64,000 nt of DNA from Streptomyces sp. MMG1121 (GCF_001280015.1 NZ_LGDV01000188.1:1-64000); one strand, 5' to 3'. Positions 42,855 to 51,998 are shown, counted from the first letter of the stretch. Program-made: numbers and translations. The notes: a model not told the origin generated them from the letters alone.

Positions 42855-45317
42855 ATGGCGAACGTGGTGAGCGAGGGCGCCGCGGTCGGCGGAACGAGGA
42901 CGGGGCCGCGACGTGCCGAAGCCGCCCTCGACGCCCTCGGCGCGTCGCCCGGCACCCCGGACCGGCTCCGCCGCGTCCTCGAACAGGCGCTGGTACTCGC
43001 CGGCGCGGCCTTCGCCGGGGTGTACACGCCCGGCGACGACCCCGACCGGCTGTGCCTCGCCGAGTCGGCGGGTCTGCCGCGCACCCTGTACGGGCTCCGG
43101 GACGGCTATCCGGCGGCCGGCGGTTCCCCGGTCGCCGAGGTCCACCGCACCGGACGCCCGCGCTGGCCCGGGCCCGGGCAGCCGACCGGTCGCCCCGAGG
43201 CGCGGCGCACCGCGGCCGCGGACTTCTCGGTGGCCGTTCTGCCGCTCGGCCCGGCGGGCAACGGCTGTCTGCTGGCCGTCAGCGAGCATCCCGGCGGCTT
43301 CGGCACCGACGACCGCGCCTGTCTCGAACTGGTCGTCCGCGCCATCGCCCCACCCGCACCGGCCGCCGCCACGGGCGACACCGGCGCGCCGGCCGAGAAC
43401 GCCTTCAGCCTGGCCATGGACACCGGCCGGGTCGAGACCGGCGACGCCATCCTGCGGCTGTTCGGGCTCGGCCGGGACTCCTTCGACGGCCGGGTGGAGA
43501 CCCTCCTCGCGCGGGCCGTGCCCGAGGACCTGCCCGCGCTGATGTCCGTGGTCGAGGCCGACCACCTCTCCATCGGCGACCGCGAGCTGGAGTTCCGCAT
43601 CCTCCAGCCCTCCGGCGCGCCCCTGTGGCTGCGGCTGCGCGGCCGGCTGCTGCCCGCCGCGGAGGGCAGCCCGGCCCGGCTGGTCGGCACCGTCACCGAC
43701 GCCTCCACGCAGCGTTCGGACGCCACCGACGTGGCCCGCGTGCAGCGCCTGGCCGCCGCTCTCGCCACCGCCGGCACGGTGCAGGACGTCGGCCGGGCCG
43801 TCGTCGCCGCCCTGCGCGAACCGCTGCACGCCGACCGGCTCGCGCTCGCCGAACTGGACGGCGACCGCCTCGTCGTCACCGTCCTCGACCCGCCCGAACC
43901 CGAGGCCTGGCCCGAGCTGTGGCGCACCGAATGGCGTACCGAGTGGCCCGACGCCCCGGTGCGCGCCATGCCCACGCTGGCCGCCGCGCTGCGCGAGGGC
44001 CGCGCCCGGATCTGGCCCGCCGGCAGCACACTGGAGCCCGCTCTCGCCGGCGTCGGCCCCGGCGGCCTCGCCGTGCTGCCGCTGCCCGCCGGCGGCCGGG
44101 TGGCCGGCGCCTGTCTGATCGGCTGGGACCGCCCGCACGACGTCGGCCCCGACGAACGCGCCCTGCTCACCGCCTGCGCCGGCCTGACCGGCCAGGCCCT
44201 GGTGCGCGCCCACGCCTTCGACGCCGAGCACGAACTCGTCGGCATGCTCCAGCGCACACTGCTGCCCCGCCGGCTGCCCCGGCTGCCCGGCGCGGTCGCC
44301 GTCGCCCGCTATCTGCCCACCACCGCGGGGCTGGAGGTCGGCGGCGACTGGTACGACGTGATCCCGCTCGCGGACAACCACGTGGCCTTCGTCATCGGCG
44401 ACGTACAGGGGCACAACGCGGGCGCCGCCACCCTGATGGGCCAGATGCGCACCGCGCTGCGCGCGTACGCCGTCGAAGGACACGCCCCGGACGTGGTCGT
44501 CGCACGCGCCAACCGGCTGCTGCTGGACATGGAGACCGACCTCTTCGCCACCTGCGCCTACGTCGACGTAGACATGGAGGAGGGCACCGCCTGGTGCGTA
44601 CGCGCCGGCCATCCCCAGCCCGTGCTGCGCCACCCGGACGGCAGCGCCGAGATCATGTCGGCCGAGGGCGGGCCGCCGCTCGGGGTGCTCGGCCAGGCGG
44701 AGTTCCCGATGACCCCGTTGCGGCTCCGGCCGGGCACGGTGATGGCGCTGACCACCGACGGCCTGGTGGAGTCCGCGGCCGCCGACCTCGACACCGGCAT
44801 GGCGCGGCTCGCCCGCGAGCTGTCCGCCGCCGACCCCGCGCACCTCGGCCTGGTCGCCGACGCGCTGCTCACCGGCGCCCACCGCGGCGACGACGTCGCG
44901 CTGCTGCTGATGCGCTACGACGGCCTGGCCGTACGACCGCTGCGCGAGAGCTGGACGGTGTGGCGGGTACCGGAGGCGGTCCGGCACGCCCGCCGCTTCA
45001 CCCGGCGCACACTGCGCACCTGGGGCGTCCACCAGGGCACCTTGGACGCGGCCCTGCTCGTGGTCTCCGAACTCGTCACCAACGCCCTCGTGCACACCGA
45101 CGGCCAGGTACGCCTCGACCTCAGCCTGGTCAATCACCGGCTGCGGCTCGCCGTCGCCGACTCCTCGCCGCGCAGCCCCGTCAAGCCCACCAGCATCGGC
45201 TGGGAGGCCACCGGCGGGCGCGGCATCCTGCTGGTGGACGCGGTGTCGGCGGCCTGGGGAACGGTCCCGGTCAGCGGCGGCAAACAGGTGTGGGCCGACC
45301 TCGTGCCCGGCGGCTGA
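42855..45317 (+). CDS. GAF/PAS SpoIIE phosphatase with HATPase domain
   Basis: The 820-residue protein has a GAF-like N-terminus (~20-170), PAS (~200-295), GAF (~305-470), an SpoIIE phosphatase (~480-690; GLEVGGDWYDVIPL, VIGDVQGHN, ALTTDGLVES) and an RsbW-type HATPase (~705-820; LVVSELVTNALVHT N-box, GRGILLVDAV G-box). It combines phosphatase and kinase-like modules of partner switching. ATG 42855 is only weakly supported: GGGAGG lies 16 bases upstream, and TCTAAT at the start could be a -10 box. It is divergent from ramC (218-base gap). Confidence 0.85.
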   Translation: MANVVSEGAAVGGTRTGPRRAEAALDALGASPGTPDRLRRVLEQALVLAGAAFAGVYTPGDDPDRLCLAESAGLPRTLYGLRDGYPAAGGSPVAEVHRTGRPRWPGPGQPTGRPEARRTAAADFSVAVLPLGPAGNGCLLAVSEHPGGFGTDDRACLELVVRAIAPPAPAAATGDTGAPAENAFSLAMDTGRVETGDAILRLFGLGRDSFDGRVETLLARAVPEDLPALMSVVEADHLSIGDRELEFRILQPSGAPLWLRLRGRLLPAAEGSPARLVGTVTDASTQRSDATDVARVQRLAAALATAGTVQDVGRAVVAALREPLHADRLALAELDGDRLVVTVLDPPEPEAWPELWRTEWRTEWPDAPVRAMPTLAAALREGRARIWPAGSTLEPALAGVGPGGLAVLPLPAGGRVAGACLIGWDRPHDVGPDERALLTACAGLTGQALVRAHAFDAEHELVGMLQRTLLPRRLPRLPGAVAVARYLPTTAGLEVGGDWYDVIPLADNHVAFVIGDVQGHNAGAATLMGQMRTALRAYAVEGHAPDVVVARANRLLLDMETDLFATCAYVDVDMEEGTAWCVRAGHPQPVLRHPDGSAEIMSAEGGPPLGVLGQAEFPMTPLRLRPGTVMALTTDGLVESAAADLDTGMARLARELSAADPAHLGLVADALLTGAHRGDDVALLLMRYDGLAVRPLRESWTVWRVPEAVRHARRFTRRTLRTWGVHQGTLDAALLVVSELVTNALVHTDGQVRLDLSLVNHRLRLAVADSSPRSPVKPTSIGWEATGGRGILLVDAVSAAWGTVPVSGGKQVWADLVPGG

Positions 45318-45383
45318 CCCGCCACACGGGTACGGGTGCGCCCGGCCACGGCAGGTCGCGGGAGTTCGCCCGCCGGCCGTGCC

Positions 45384-45400
45384 TAGGGTCGATCGGCGTG
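45384..45400 (+). promoter_or_regulatory. -10 box for a probable leaderless transcript
   Basis: TAGGGT (45384-45389) ends 8 bases before the GTG at 45398. This is the distance expected if transcription begins at the start codon. No ribosome site is present before the GTG. Confidence 0.45.
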
Positions 45401-45673
45401 GCACACACCTTCGAAGAACTGGTGGAGAAGCAGCGCGCGGCCGACGCGGCGCAGCGCACGGTCGACGAGCTGCGCGAGGCTTACGGCCCGCCGGCCGAGC
45501 GGGGGATGACGGGCGCTCAGTCGGAGACCTACGAGACCGCCCTGCGCGCCTCGCGGGACCTGGCCCGCGAGGTGCAGACCGCGCTCAGCGAGTACGCCAA
45601 GGACACCGGGCGGCCGCGTACGGAGATCGAGGCCGAGGTGGGCGAGGCGGCGGCGGAGCCGCAGGAGACATGA
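45398..45673 (+). CDS. Small helical protein coupled to cytochrome b gene
   Basis: The 91-residue hydrophilic protein is mostly helical and charged: FEELVEKQRAADAAQRTVDELREAYG, then TYETALRASRDLAREVQTALSEYAKDTGR. It probably forms a short coiled coil. No family is recognised. Its stop overlaps the next start as ATGA (45670-45673), so it is translated together with the cytochrome b. The GTG start has a -10-like TAGGGT just upstream, suggesting a leaderless message. A role in assembly or regulation of the cytochrome is possible but unproven. Confidence 0.75.
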   Translation: MAHTFEELVEKQRAADAAQRTVDELREAYGPPAERGMTGAQSETYETALRASRDLAREVQTALSEYAKDTGRPRTEIEAEVGEAAAEPQET

Positions 45674-47163
45674 GCCGGGCCGGCCGCCGCGCCGGAGGGC
45701 TGGTGGACGCCGCGGACGCCCGGCTGCCCGTCCTGGAGGGCGGCCCGCTGCTGCGCAAGGCGTTCCCCGACCACTGGTCGTTCCTGCTCGGCGAACTCGC
45801 GCTGTACAGCCTCCTGGTGCTGATCCTGACCGGGGTCTGGCTGACCCTGTTCTTCACGCCGGAGATGCGCGAGGTCGTCTACGCCGGCCCCTACGCGCCG
45901 CTGCGCGGGGTGCGTATGTCGGCCGCGTTCGACTCCACCCTGCGCATCAGCTTCGACGTGCGCGGCGGACTGCTGATGCGGCAGGCCCACCACTGGGCGG
46001 CGCTGGTCTTCCTCGCCGCGATCGGCGTGCACCTGCTGCGGATCTTCTTCACCGGGGCCTTCCGCAGGCCCCGCGAGCTGAACTGGGTGATCGGGCTGAC
46101 CCTGTTCGTGGTCTCGCTCGCCGAGGGCTTCGCCGGCTACTCGCTCCCCGACGACCTGCTCTCCGGGACCGGGCTGCGTATCGCGCAGGGCATCATGCTG
46201 TCGATCCCGGTGGTGGGCACGTACACGGCCTTCTTCGTCTTCGGCGGCGCGTACCCGGGGCACGACATCGTCACCCGCCTGTATCCGGTGCACGTCCTGC
46301 TGCTCCCGGGCGCCCTGATCGCCCTCGTCACCGTGCATCTGATCCTGGTTTTCCACCTCAAGCACACCCAGTGGCGCGGCCCGGGCCGCACCCCGCGCAA
46401 CGCCGTCGGCAAGCCGTTCTTCGCGCAGTTCACCGCCTCCTCCGGCGGCCTCTCCCTCATCGCCGCCGGCCTTCTCGTACTCCTGGCCGCGCTCGCCCAG
46501 GTCAACCCGGTGTGGAACTACGGCCCCTACCGGCCCGACCTGGTCTCCACCGGCTCCCAGCCCGACTGGTACGTCGGTTTCCTGGAGGGCGCGCTGCGGC
46601 TGGTGCCGGCGTGGGAGACGGAGGTCGCCGGGCACACCCTGATGTGGAACGTCCTGCTCCCCGCGGTCGTCCTGCCCGGCCTGCTGTTCGCCGTGCTCTA
46701 CGCCTATCCGTTCGTGGAGCGGCGGTTCACCGGGGAGGGCGGCGGCGAACAGCACTTCTGCGACCGGCCCCGCGAACGTCCCGTGCGCACCGGCCTCGGG
46801 GTCGCGGGCACCGTCTTCTACGCCGTGCTGCTGCTGGCCGGCGGCAACGACGTCATCGCCCAGACCTTCCGGATCTCGCTCAACGCGCTCACCTGGGTGC
46901 TGCGCGTCGCCCTGGTCGTGGCACCGGTGCTGTCCTTCGTCGTGACCCGGTGGCTGTGCCGGGCCCTCACGGAGGCCGAGCGGAACCGGCTCGACGAGGG
47001 CGTGTCCACGGGCGAGATCCGGCAGAGCCTCACCGGCGGCTACGAGAGCGACCACGAGCCCGTCGCGGCCTTCCGGCCCGGCGCCCCGCGCAGGTCGCTC
47101 ACCGCCGCGCGTACTGGAACACCAGCCCGAACACCCCACGGGCCAGCACACCGAGACCGATGA
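45670..47163 (+). CDS. Cytochrome bc-type cytochrome b (QcrB-like)
   Basis: The 497-residue membrane protein resembles actinobacterial menaquinol:cytochrome c reductase cytochrome b. Heme ligands lie in RQAHHWAALVFLAAIGVHLLR and YPVHVLLLPGALIALVTVHLILVFHLKH. The quinol-site region is PVWNYGPYRPDLVSTGSQPDWYVGFLEG. No Rieske protein or cytochrome c gene is beside it, so it is an orphan second cytochrome b. It is translated with the 91-residue protein. Its 3' end overlaps the convergent oxidase subunit IV gene by 65 bases. Confidence 0.88.
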   Translation: MSRAGRRAGGLVDAADARLPVLEGGPLLRKAFPDHWSFLLGELALYSLLVLILTGVWLTLFFTPEMREVVYAGPYAPLRGVRMSAAFDSTLRISFDVRGGLLMRQAHHWAALVFLAAIGVHLLRIFFTGAFRRPRELNWVIGLTLFVVSLAEGFAGYSLPDDLLSGTGLRIAQGIMLSIPVVGTYTAFFVFGGAYPGHDIVTRLYPVHVLLLPGALIALVTVHLILVFHLKHTQWRGPGRTPRNAVGKPFFAQFTASSGGLSLIAAGLLVLLAALAQVNPVWNYGPYRPDLVSTGSQPDWYVGFLEGALRLVPAWETEVAGHTLMWNVLLPAVVLPGLLFAVLYAYPFVERRFTGEGGGEQHFCDRPRERPVRTGLGVAGTVFYAVLLLAGGNDVIAQTFRISLNALTWVLRVALVVAPVLSFVVTRWLCRALTEAERNRLDEGVSTGEIRQSLTGGYESDHEPVAAFRPGAPRRSLTAARTGTPARTPHGPAHRDR

Positions 47164-47482
47164 GGAACAGCCACAGCCCGTAGACCACACCGGTCGCGGT
47201 CACCGCGAAGCCCAGCGCGGTGACGATCGGCCACGCGCTCTCGTCCGGGAAGAACGCCACCGGCCCGGCCCCGTCCAGGACCTGCGCGTCCGCACGGTCC
47301 TGCGCGCGGGTGCCGCGGCGCCTGTACTGGATCAGGCAGAAGAACGACACCAGCGACGCCATCGCGCACGCGACCACCAGTGCGACCGTGCCCGTCGCGT
47401 CCCTCGACCACGCCCCGTACAGCGTGGCGGACCCGCCGAAGAACAGTGCCACCCCGCCGAACAGCATCGACTCGGTCTTCAT
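47099..47482 (-). CDS. ctaF: Cytochrome c oxidase subunit IV (actinobacterial type)
   Basis: The 127-residue membrane protein has four hydrophobic segments and the actinobacterial subunit IV pattern: [25 protein letters not shown], then [33 protein letters not shown]. It supports the aa3 oxidase. Its ATG overlaps the subunit I stop (ATGA, 47479-47482). The 3' end overlaps the convergent cytochrome b gene by 65 bases. Confidence 0.88.
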   Translation of the reverse strand: MKTESMLFGGVALFFGGSATLYGAWSRDATGTVALVVACAMASLVSFFCLIQYRRRGTRAQDRADAQVLDGAGPVAFFPDESAWPIVTALGFAVTATGVVYGLWLFLIGLGVLARGVFGLVFQYARR

Positions 47483-49149
47483 CGCGTGGTTCCCCGCCCG
47501 GCCTCCGGATGGTGCAGGTCGAACGCCGGCGACTCCGAGCGGATCCGGGGCAGCGCCGTGAAGTTGTGCCGGGGCGGCGGACAGGAAGTGGCCCACTCCA
47601 GGCCCCGGCCCCAGCCCCACGGGTCGTCGAGAGTGACCTTCTCGCCGTGCACGGCGGTGCGCCAGACGTTGTAGAGGAACGGCAGGGTGGAGACGCCCAG
47701 CAGGAACGCGCCCGCCGAGGAGAGGGTGTTGAGCGGCGTGAAGCCGTCCTGGGGCAGATAGTCCGCGTACCGGCGCGGCATCCCGGCCTCGCCGAGCCAG
47801 TGCTGTACCAGGAAGGTCAGCTGGAACGCCGGGAACAGCAGCCAGAAGTGCAGCCGGCCGAGCCGCTCGTCCAGCATCTTCCCCGTGAACTTCGGCCACC
47901 AGAAGTAGAACCCTGCGAACATCGCGAACACCACCGTGCCGAACAGCACATAGTGCAGATGGGCCACGATGAAGTAGCTGTCGGTCAGGTGGAAGTCCAG
48001 CGGCGGCGAGGCGATCAGCACCCCGCTGAGCCCGCCGAGCAGGAACGACACCAGGAAGCCCAGCGACCACAGCATCGGCGTCTCGAACGACACCGAGCCG
48101 TGGATCATCGTCCCGATCCACGCGAAGAACTTGATGCCCGTGGGCACCGCGATCAGGAACGACGTCAGGGAGAAGAACGGCAGCAGTACGGCCCCGGTGG
48201 CGAACATGTGGTGCGCCCACACCACCGCGGACAGCATGGTGATCGCGATCGTCGCCCCGATCATCGGCAGATACCCGAACAGCGGCTTGCGCGAGAACAC
48301 CGGCAGGATCTCCGAGATGATCCCGAAGAACGGCAGCGCCACGATGTAGACCTCCGGATGCCCGAAGAACCAGAACAGGTGCTGCCACAGCAGCGCGCCG
48401 CCGTTCGCCGCGTCGAAGACGTGCGCGCCGAACTTCCGGTCCGCCTCCAGCGCCAGCAGCGCCGCCGTGAACACCGGGAACGCGGGCAGGATCAGGATCG
48501 AGGTGAACAGTACGTTCCAGGTGAAGACGGGCATCCGGAACATCGTCAGGCCCGGGGCGCGCAGGCACAGGATCGTGGCGATGAAGTTGACCGCGCCCAG
48601 CGTCGTCGACACACCGGCCACGACCAGGCCCATCACCCACAGGTCCCCGCCCGCGCCGGGGGAGAAGTACGCGCTGTTCAGCGGCGCGTACGCGAACCAG
48701 CCGAACGCGGCCGCGCCGCCCGGCACCAGGAACCCCGAGACCACCATCAGCCCGCCGAACAGGTACATCCAGTACGACAGCGCGTTCAACCGCGGGAACG
48801 CCACGTCCGGCGCGCCGATCTGCAGCGGCATCACGGCGTTGGCGAACCCGGCGAACATCGGCGTCGCGAACAGCAGCATCATGATCGTGCCGTGGATGGT
48901 GAAGAAGGTGTCGTAGCCGTGCTCGCTCAGGAACTGCAGGCCCGGCCGCGCCAGTTCCGCGCGCATGCCGAGCGCCAGCAGCCCGGCGAAGAGGAAGAAG
49001 CAGAACGCCGTGACCATGTACAGCCGGCCGATCACCTTGTGGTCGGTCGTGGCGGACCAGCGCAACAGGGCCCGGCCGGGCCGTGGGGCGGGGGCCGCGT
49101 AGCGCTCGGCGACATTGCGAGTATCGGACATCTGGGGCGTCTCGGTCAT
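47479..49149 (-). CDS. ctaD: Cytochrome c oxidase subunit I
   Basis: The 556-residue protein has 12 membrane segments and heme-copper centre ligands: HPEVY (Cu-B His with cross-linked Tyr), WAHHMF and HLHYVLFG for the heme a3/heme a His residues, plus TIHGTIM for the low-spin heme His. It reduces oxygen to water while pumping protons. Subunits II and III are not present here, so this pair looks like a second copy of ctaD-ctaF. ATG 49149; an internal ATG at 49131 ([11 protein letters not shown]) could be used instead. Confidence 0.92.
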   Translation of the reverse strand: MTETPQMSDTRNVAERYAAPAPRPGRALLRWSATTDHKVIGRLYMVTAFCFFLFAGLLALGMRAELARPGLQFLSEHGYDTFFTIHGTIMMLLFATPMFAGFANAVMPLQIGAPDVAFPRLNALSYWMYLFGGLMVVSGFLVPGGAAAFGWFAYAPLNSAYFSPGAGGDLWVMGLVVAGVSTTLGAVNFIATILCLRAPGLTMFRMPVFTWNVLFTSILILPAFPVFTAALLALEADRKFGAHVFDAANGGALLWQHLFWFFGHPEVYIVALPFFGIISEILPVFSRKPLFGYLPMIGATIAITMLSAVVWAHHMFATGAVLLPFFSLTSFLIAVPTGIKFFAWIGTMIHGSVSFETPMLWSLGFLVSFLLGGLSGVLIASPPLDFHLTDSYFIVAHLHYVLFGTVVFAMFAGFYFWWPKFTGKMLDERLGRLHFWLLFPAFQLTFLVQHWLGEAGMPRRYADYLPQDGFTPLNTLSSAGAFLLGVSTLPFLYNVWRTAVHGEKVTLDDPWGWGRGLEWATSCPPPRHNFTALPRIRSESPAFDLHHPEAGRGTTR

Positions 49150-49455
49150 CTTTGGTGACGCTACTCCGGGTGGTCGAAGGCCCCGCCCGCGCCACGCCCT
49201 GCGCCCCCGCTCCGTGAGCTGTCAGGGCCGATCCCGGCCGCGGAACGCTCCTCGCCGACCCGGCTGACGGCGGACGCCGCCCAGGCGGTGACCACGTCCG
49301 CACCCCTGTCCCCGTTCGCGCGCCTCTCCACCGACGAGGTCTGCGACTGCCTCGACGCGTGCGCCGAACTCCTGGCGGGATCAGTCGTGTTGCACCGCCT
49401 GGCGGCGGGCGCCGACCCGGGCCGGGCGCGTCCGCCGCCAGGCGTGGTCACCTGC
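49150..49455. other. 306-base gap with a possible coding remnant
   Basis: On the plus strand a GC3-rich stretch reads FARLSTDEVCDCLDACAELLAG (49318-49383), but it has no start site or terminating stop before the isochorismatase-fold gene on the other strand. It matches nothing I recognise. The ctaD promoter must lie near 49150-49200. Confidence 0.35.
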
Positions 49456-50040
49456 TCAGCCGTGGGTCTTGGCCAGCAGTTCCAGGACCTCGGCGGTCGT
49501 GCCGCTCTCGCCGAGCCGCGGGAAGATCCGCTCGACGCTGCCCGCGTGCGCCTCGGCGGAGGCGTCGGCCATCGCGTCGGTGGCGAGGGTGACGTGGTAG
49601 CCGTGGGCGTAGGCGTCCCGGGCGGTGGACTCCACGCCGATGCTGGTGGCGATGCCGGTCAGCACGACCTGCGTGATGCCACGGCGGCGCAGCTGGACGT
49701 CCAGGTCGGTGCCGTGGAAGGCGCTCCAGTTGTGCTTGGTGACGCGGATGTCCCCGGTGTGGCCGGACAGTTCGTCGACGATGACGTCCCAGCCCTCGGG
49801 GAAGCTGAGGCCGCTGACCGAGCGCTCGGTGCGGCCCGGCAGGACGTCACCGCCGTCGGCGGCGAAGGAGACCCGGACCAGCACCACCGGCAGGTTCCGG
49901 GCGCGGAAGGCGTCGGCGAGTTCGGCCGTGCGGGCCACCACCTCGGCGGCGGGGTACGGCTGGACGGGCATGGCGGCGATGCCGTTCTGCAGGTCGATCG
50001 CGACGAGGGCGGTACGGGGGTCGAGCGTGGTGAGCGACAT
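49456..50040 (-). CDS. Isochorismatase-fold hydrolase lacking the catalytic Cys
   Basis: The 194-residue cysteine-hydrolase-fold protein has TALVAIDLQNGI near the N-terminus (catalytic Asp), RVTKHNWSAFHGTDLD with a conserved Lys, and the nucleophile loop TGIATSIGVESTARDAYAHGY. In nicotinamidases and related amidases this loop carries Cys; here the matching residue is Gly. Isochorismatases that cleave vinyl ethers also do without the Cys, so that kind of reaction is more likely than amide hydrolysis. It is the last gene of marR-MFS-hydrolase (gap of 7 bases), so the regulated compound may be both exported and cleaved. Confidence 0.85.
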   Translation of the reverse strand: MSLTTLDPRTALVAIDLQNGIAAMPVQPYPAAEVVARTAELADAFRARNLPVVLVRVSFAADGGDVLPGRTERSVSGLSFPEGWDVIVDELSGHTGDIRVTKHNWSAFHGTDLDVQLRRRGITQVVLTGIATSIGVESTARDAYAHGYHVTLATDAMADASAEAHAGSVERIFPRLGESGTTAEVLELLAKTHG

Positions 50041-50047
50041 GAGTCGG

Positions 50048-51454
50048 TCAGGCCTTTCCAGTGGTTCGCTTGTCTTGCGGGGTGAGCCGGCCGAGGGAAC
50101 GGTCGGGCAGGGTCGTCGCCAGCAACAGGGCGGAGCCGGCGAGCATGAAGAGGGCCAGGCTGTGCAGCCCGGCCGTATCGGCGCGCTGGGGGTAGAACGC
50201 CGCGGTGGCGGCGGACGCGGCCAGCGCGCCGAGGTATCCGAAGGTCCGCAGCAGACCGGCCGCGGAGGCCGTCCGCTCCGGGGCGGCCTGCCGGTACAGG
50301 GCGTTCTGCGTGGCCAGGCCGATCAGCCCCTGCGGGATGCCGAGCAGCGCGCCGACCGCGAGCAGCAGCCACAGCGGACTGCCGGGCCGCACCACGAGCA
50401 GCAGGGCGCAGCCCACGACCTGGAGTGCGGAACCGGCGAGCAGCTTGGCGCGCACCGCCTCCCGGCGTCCGGTGAGCGTGGACACGACCAGCGCGGCCGC
50501 CGACAGCGGCAGCAGCACGAGCCCGGCGGCGGAGGCGCTGAGCCCGCGCCCCTGCTCCAGCCACTGCGTGTAGCCGTACAGGAAGGTGTAGGAGGTGGTG
50601 TAGGCGAGCAGTTGGCGCAGATAGGTGGTGAGCAGCGGGCCGTTGCCGCCGAGGACGCGCAGGTCGATGAACGGGTCCGGCACCCGCAGCTCGCGCATGG
50701 CGAAACCGGCGGCAGCGGCGGCCGACAGCACCGGCAGGTACCAGCGGCCGGCACGCGGGTCCATCAGGAACAGCATCAATGCGACCAGCAGCAGCGCGAA
50801 CAGCGCCATGCCGGGCAGATCCACGCGGCGTCGCCGGGTCTCGGTCCGGGGCAGCCGCAGCGCGCCGAGCACCAGACAGGCCGCCGACAGCGGCACGTTG
50901 ACGGTGAACACGGCCCGCCAGCCGCCCAGTGCGGTCAGCAGGCCGCCGAGCGCGGGTCCGACGACGGCCACCGTCTGGTTGGCGACGGCCAGCGCGGCCA
51001 GCACGCCCGCCGGGCTGTCCCGCCCGGTGCGCTCGGCCTCGCTGCGGGTCAGCCGCATGGCCGCCGGGTACGCCGCCGACGTCCCGAAACCGAGCAGGAC
51101 CCGGGCCGCGATCAGCGCACCGAGCGTGGGCGCGAGCGCACCGAGCAGACCGGCGACGCCCACCAGGGCCGTACCGGCGAGGTAGAGCCTGCGCGGGCCG
51201 TGCATGTCCACCAGGCGGCCGATGACCGGCTGGCCGACGGCCGTGGCCAGGTAGAGCGCCGAGACCAGCCACACCGTCTCGGCGGGCGGGGCGCCGAAGG
51301 CGACGCCGATCGGCACGAGCGCCACGGCGATCATCGAGGAGTTGACCGGGTTCAGGACCGAGCCGAGGACCATCGGCGGGATGAGCCGGCGGTCGAATCC
51401 GGCGGGGGCGGGGCGGGCGGCCTCCCGGGTGTGTCCGGAGAGCCTTGGTATCAC
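50048..51454 (-). CDS. MFS efflux transporter
   Basis: The 468-residue protein has about 12-14 membrane segments: NSSMIAVALVPIGVAFG (TM1), motif A-like IGRLVDMHGPRRLYL, and VGPALGGLLTALGGWRAVF (motif C). It is a DHA-type drug/proton antiporter. The GTG at 51454 overlaps the marR stop as GTGA and gives a plausible N-terminus (VIPRLSGHTREAARP); a longer frame to 51547 lies inside marR. It would be induced by whatever releases the MarR repressor. Confidence 0.88.
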   Translation of the reverse strand: MIPRLSGHTREAARPAPAGFDRRLIPPMVLGSVLNPVNSSMIAVALVPIGVAFGAPPAETVWLVSALYLATAVGQPVIGRLVDMHGPRRLYLAGTALVGVAGLLGALAPTLGALIAARVLLGFGTSAAYPAAMRLTRSEAERTGRDSPAGVLAALAVANQTVAVVGPALGGLLTALGGWRAVFTVNVPLSAACLVLGALRLPRTETRRRRVDLPGMALFALLLVALMLFLMDPRAGRWYLPVLSAAAAAGFAMRELRVPDPFIDLRVLGGNGPLLTTYLRQLLAYTTSYTFLYGYTQWLEQGRGLSASAAGLVLLPLSAAALVVSTLTGRREAVRAKLLAGSALQVVGCALLLVVRPGSPLWLLLAVGALLGIPQGLIGLATQNALYRQAAPERTASAAGLLRTFGYLGALAASAATAAFYPQRADTAGLHSLALFMLAGSALLLATTLPDRSLGRLTPQDKRTTGKA

Positions 51455-51888
51455 GGCTGAGACAGCCGTTCCATCAGCTCCAGCGCCCGCAGCACGGTCT
51501 GCCGCTCCTCCTCGGTGTAGCGGTCCTGGAAGGCGCGGGCCAGCCACTCCTCGCGCACCTGCCGGTTGCCCTCGATACGGGCCCTGCCCGCGTCGGTCAG
51601 TGTGACCAGCTGGCGGCGGCCGTCGTCCGGGTCGGGCGCGCGCCGGATCAGACCGTGCTGGTCCAGGGCGGCCAGCGTGGTCGCCATCGACTGCGGGCGC
51701 ACGCCCTCGGCGGCCGCGAGGGCGCTGGCCGTGGCGGCGCCGTGCTTGCCGACCAGGGTGAGCGCCGACTCCTGCGACGGGCTCAGGTCGGTGTCCTGGG
51801 CGACCTCGCGGATGCGGCGGCGCAGCCGGCTGAACACCACACGCAGATCACGCGCGGCACAGGCGGCGGAGTCGGAGATGTCAGCCAT
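51451..51888 (-). CDS. MarR-family transcriptional regulator
   Basis: The 145-residue winged helix has LSPSQESALTLVGKHGAATASALAAAEGVRPQSMATTLAALDQHGLI (helix-turn-helix, ~35-82) and wing RRAPDPDDGRRQLVTLTDAG. MarR proteins usually repress their own operon until bound by a small aromatic ligand. It is first gene of the operon with the pump and the hydrolase. The promoter upstream (51895-51923) leaves no leader before the ATG, and 14-base repeats lie over and beyond its -35 box. Confidence 0.92.
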   Translation of the reverse strand: MADISDSAACAARDLRVVFSRLRRRIREVAQDTDLSPSQESALTLVGKHGAATASALAAAEGVRPQSMATTLAALDQHGLIRRAPDPDDGRRQLVTLTDAGRARIEGNRQVREEWLARAFQDRYTEEERQTVLRALELMERLSQP

Positions 51889-51894
51889 GCCGCC

Positions 51895-51923
51895 ACCCTA
51901 GGACCGACAGCCGAAACTGTCCA
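51895..51923 (-). promoter_or_regulatory. Leaderless promoter of the marR operon
   Basis: On the minus strand TGGACA (51923-51918) and TAGGGT (51900-51895) are 17 bases apart. The expected start point falls on the marR ATG (51888), so the message is probably leaderless. Confidence 0.65.
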
Positions 51924-51955
51924 GCCCAAACTGTTCAGCTCGGACTGTTTAATTT
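51914..51955. repeat. Three 14-bp direct repeats in the marR control region
   Basis: Copies start at 51914, 51928 and 51942 and share (A/G)(A/G)ACTGT(C/T)(C/T)A. The first overlaps the marR -35 box. They are the likely binding region for the MarR repressor. Confidence 0.6.
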
Positions 51956-51983
51956 TGCCTGATGAGTCCCGGGCCCCCTCGGC

Positions 51984-51998
51984 TAGATTGGCCCTGTG
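51984..51998 (+). promoter_or_regulatory. -10 box of the phosphoesterase gene (leaderless)
   Basis: TAGATT (51984-51989) lies 6 bases before the GTG at 51996, so transcription would begin at the start codon. No good -35 box was found. Confidence 0.4.

Noticed and set aside
45670..49149. Main respiratory supercomplex locus (qcrCAB/ctaCDE)
   Set aside because: Rieske, cytochrome c and oxidase subunit II/III genes are absent and the two parts are on opposite strands, so this is an accessory set.
49288..49455. Plus-strand frame with FARLSTDEVCDCLDACAELLAG
   Set aside because: No ribosome site, no family and no stop before the opposite-strand gene; kept only as a possible remnant.
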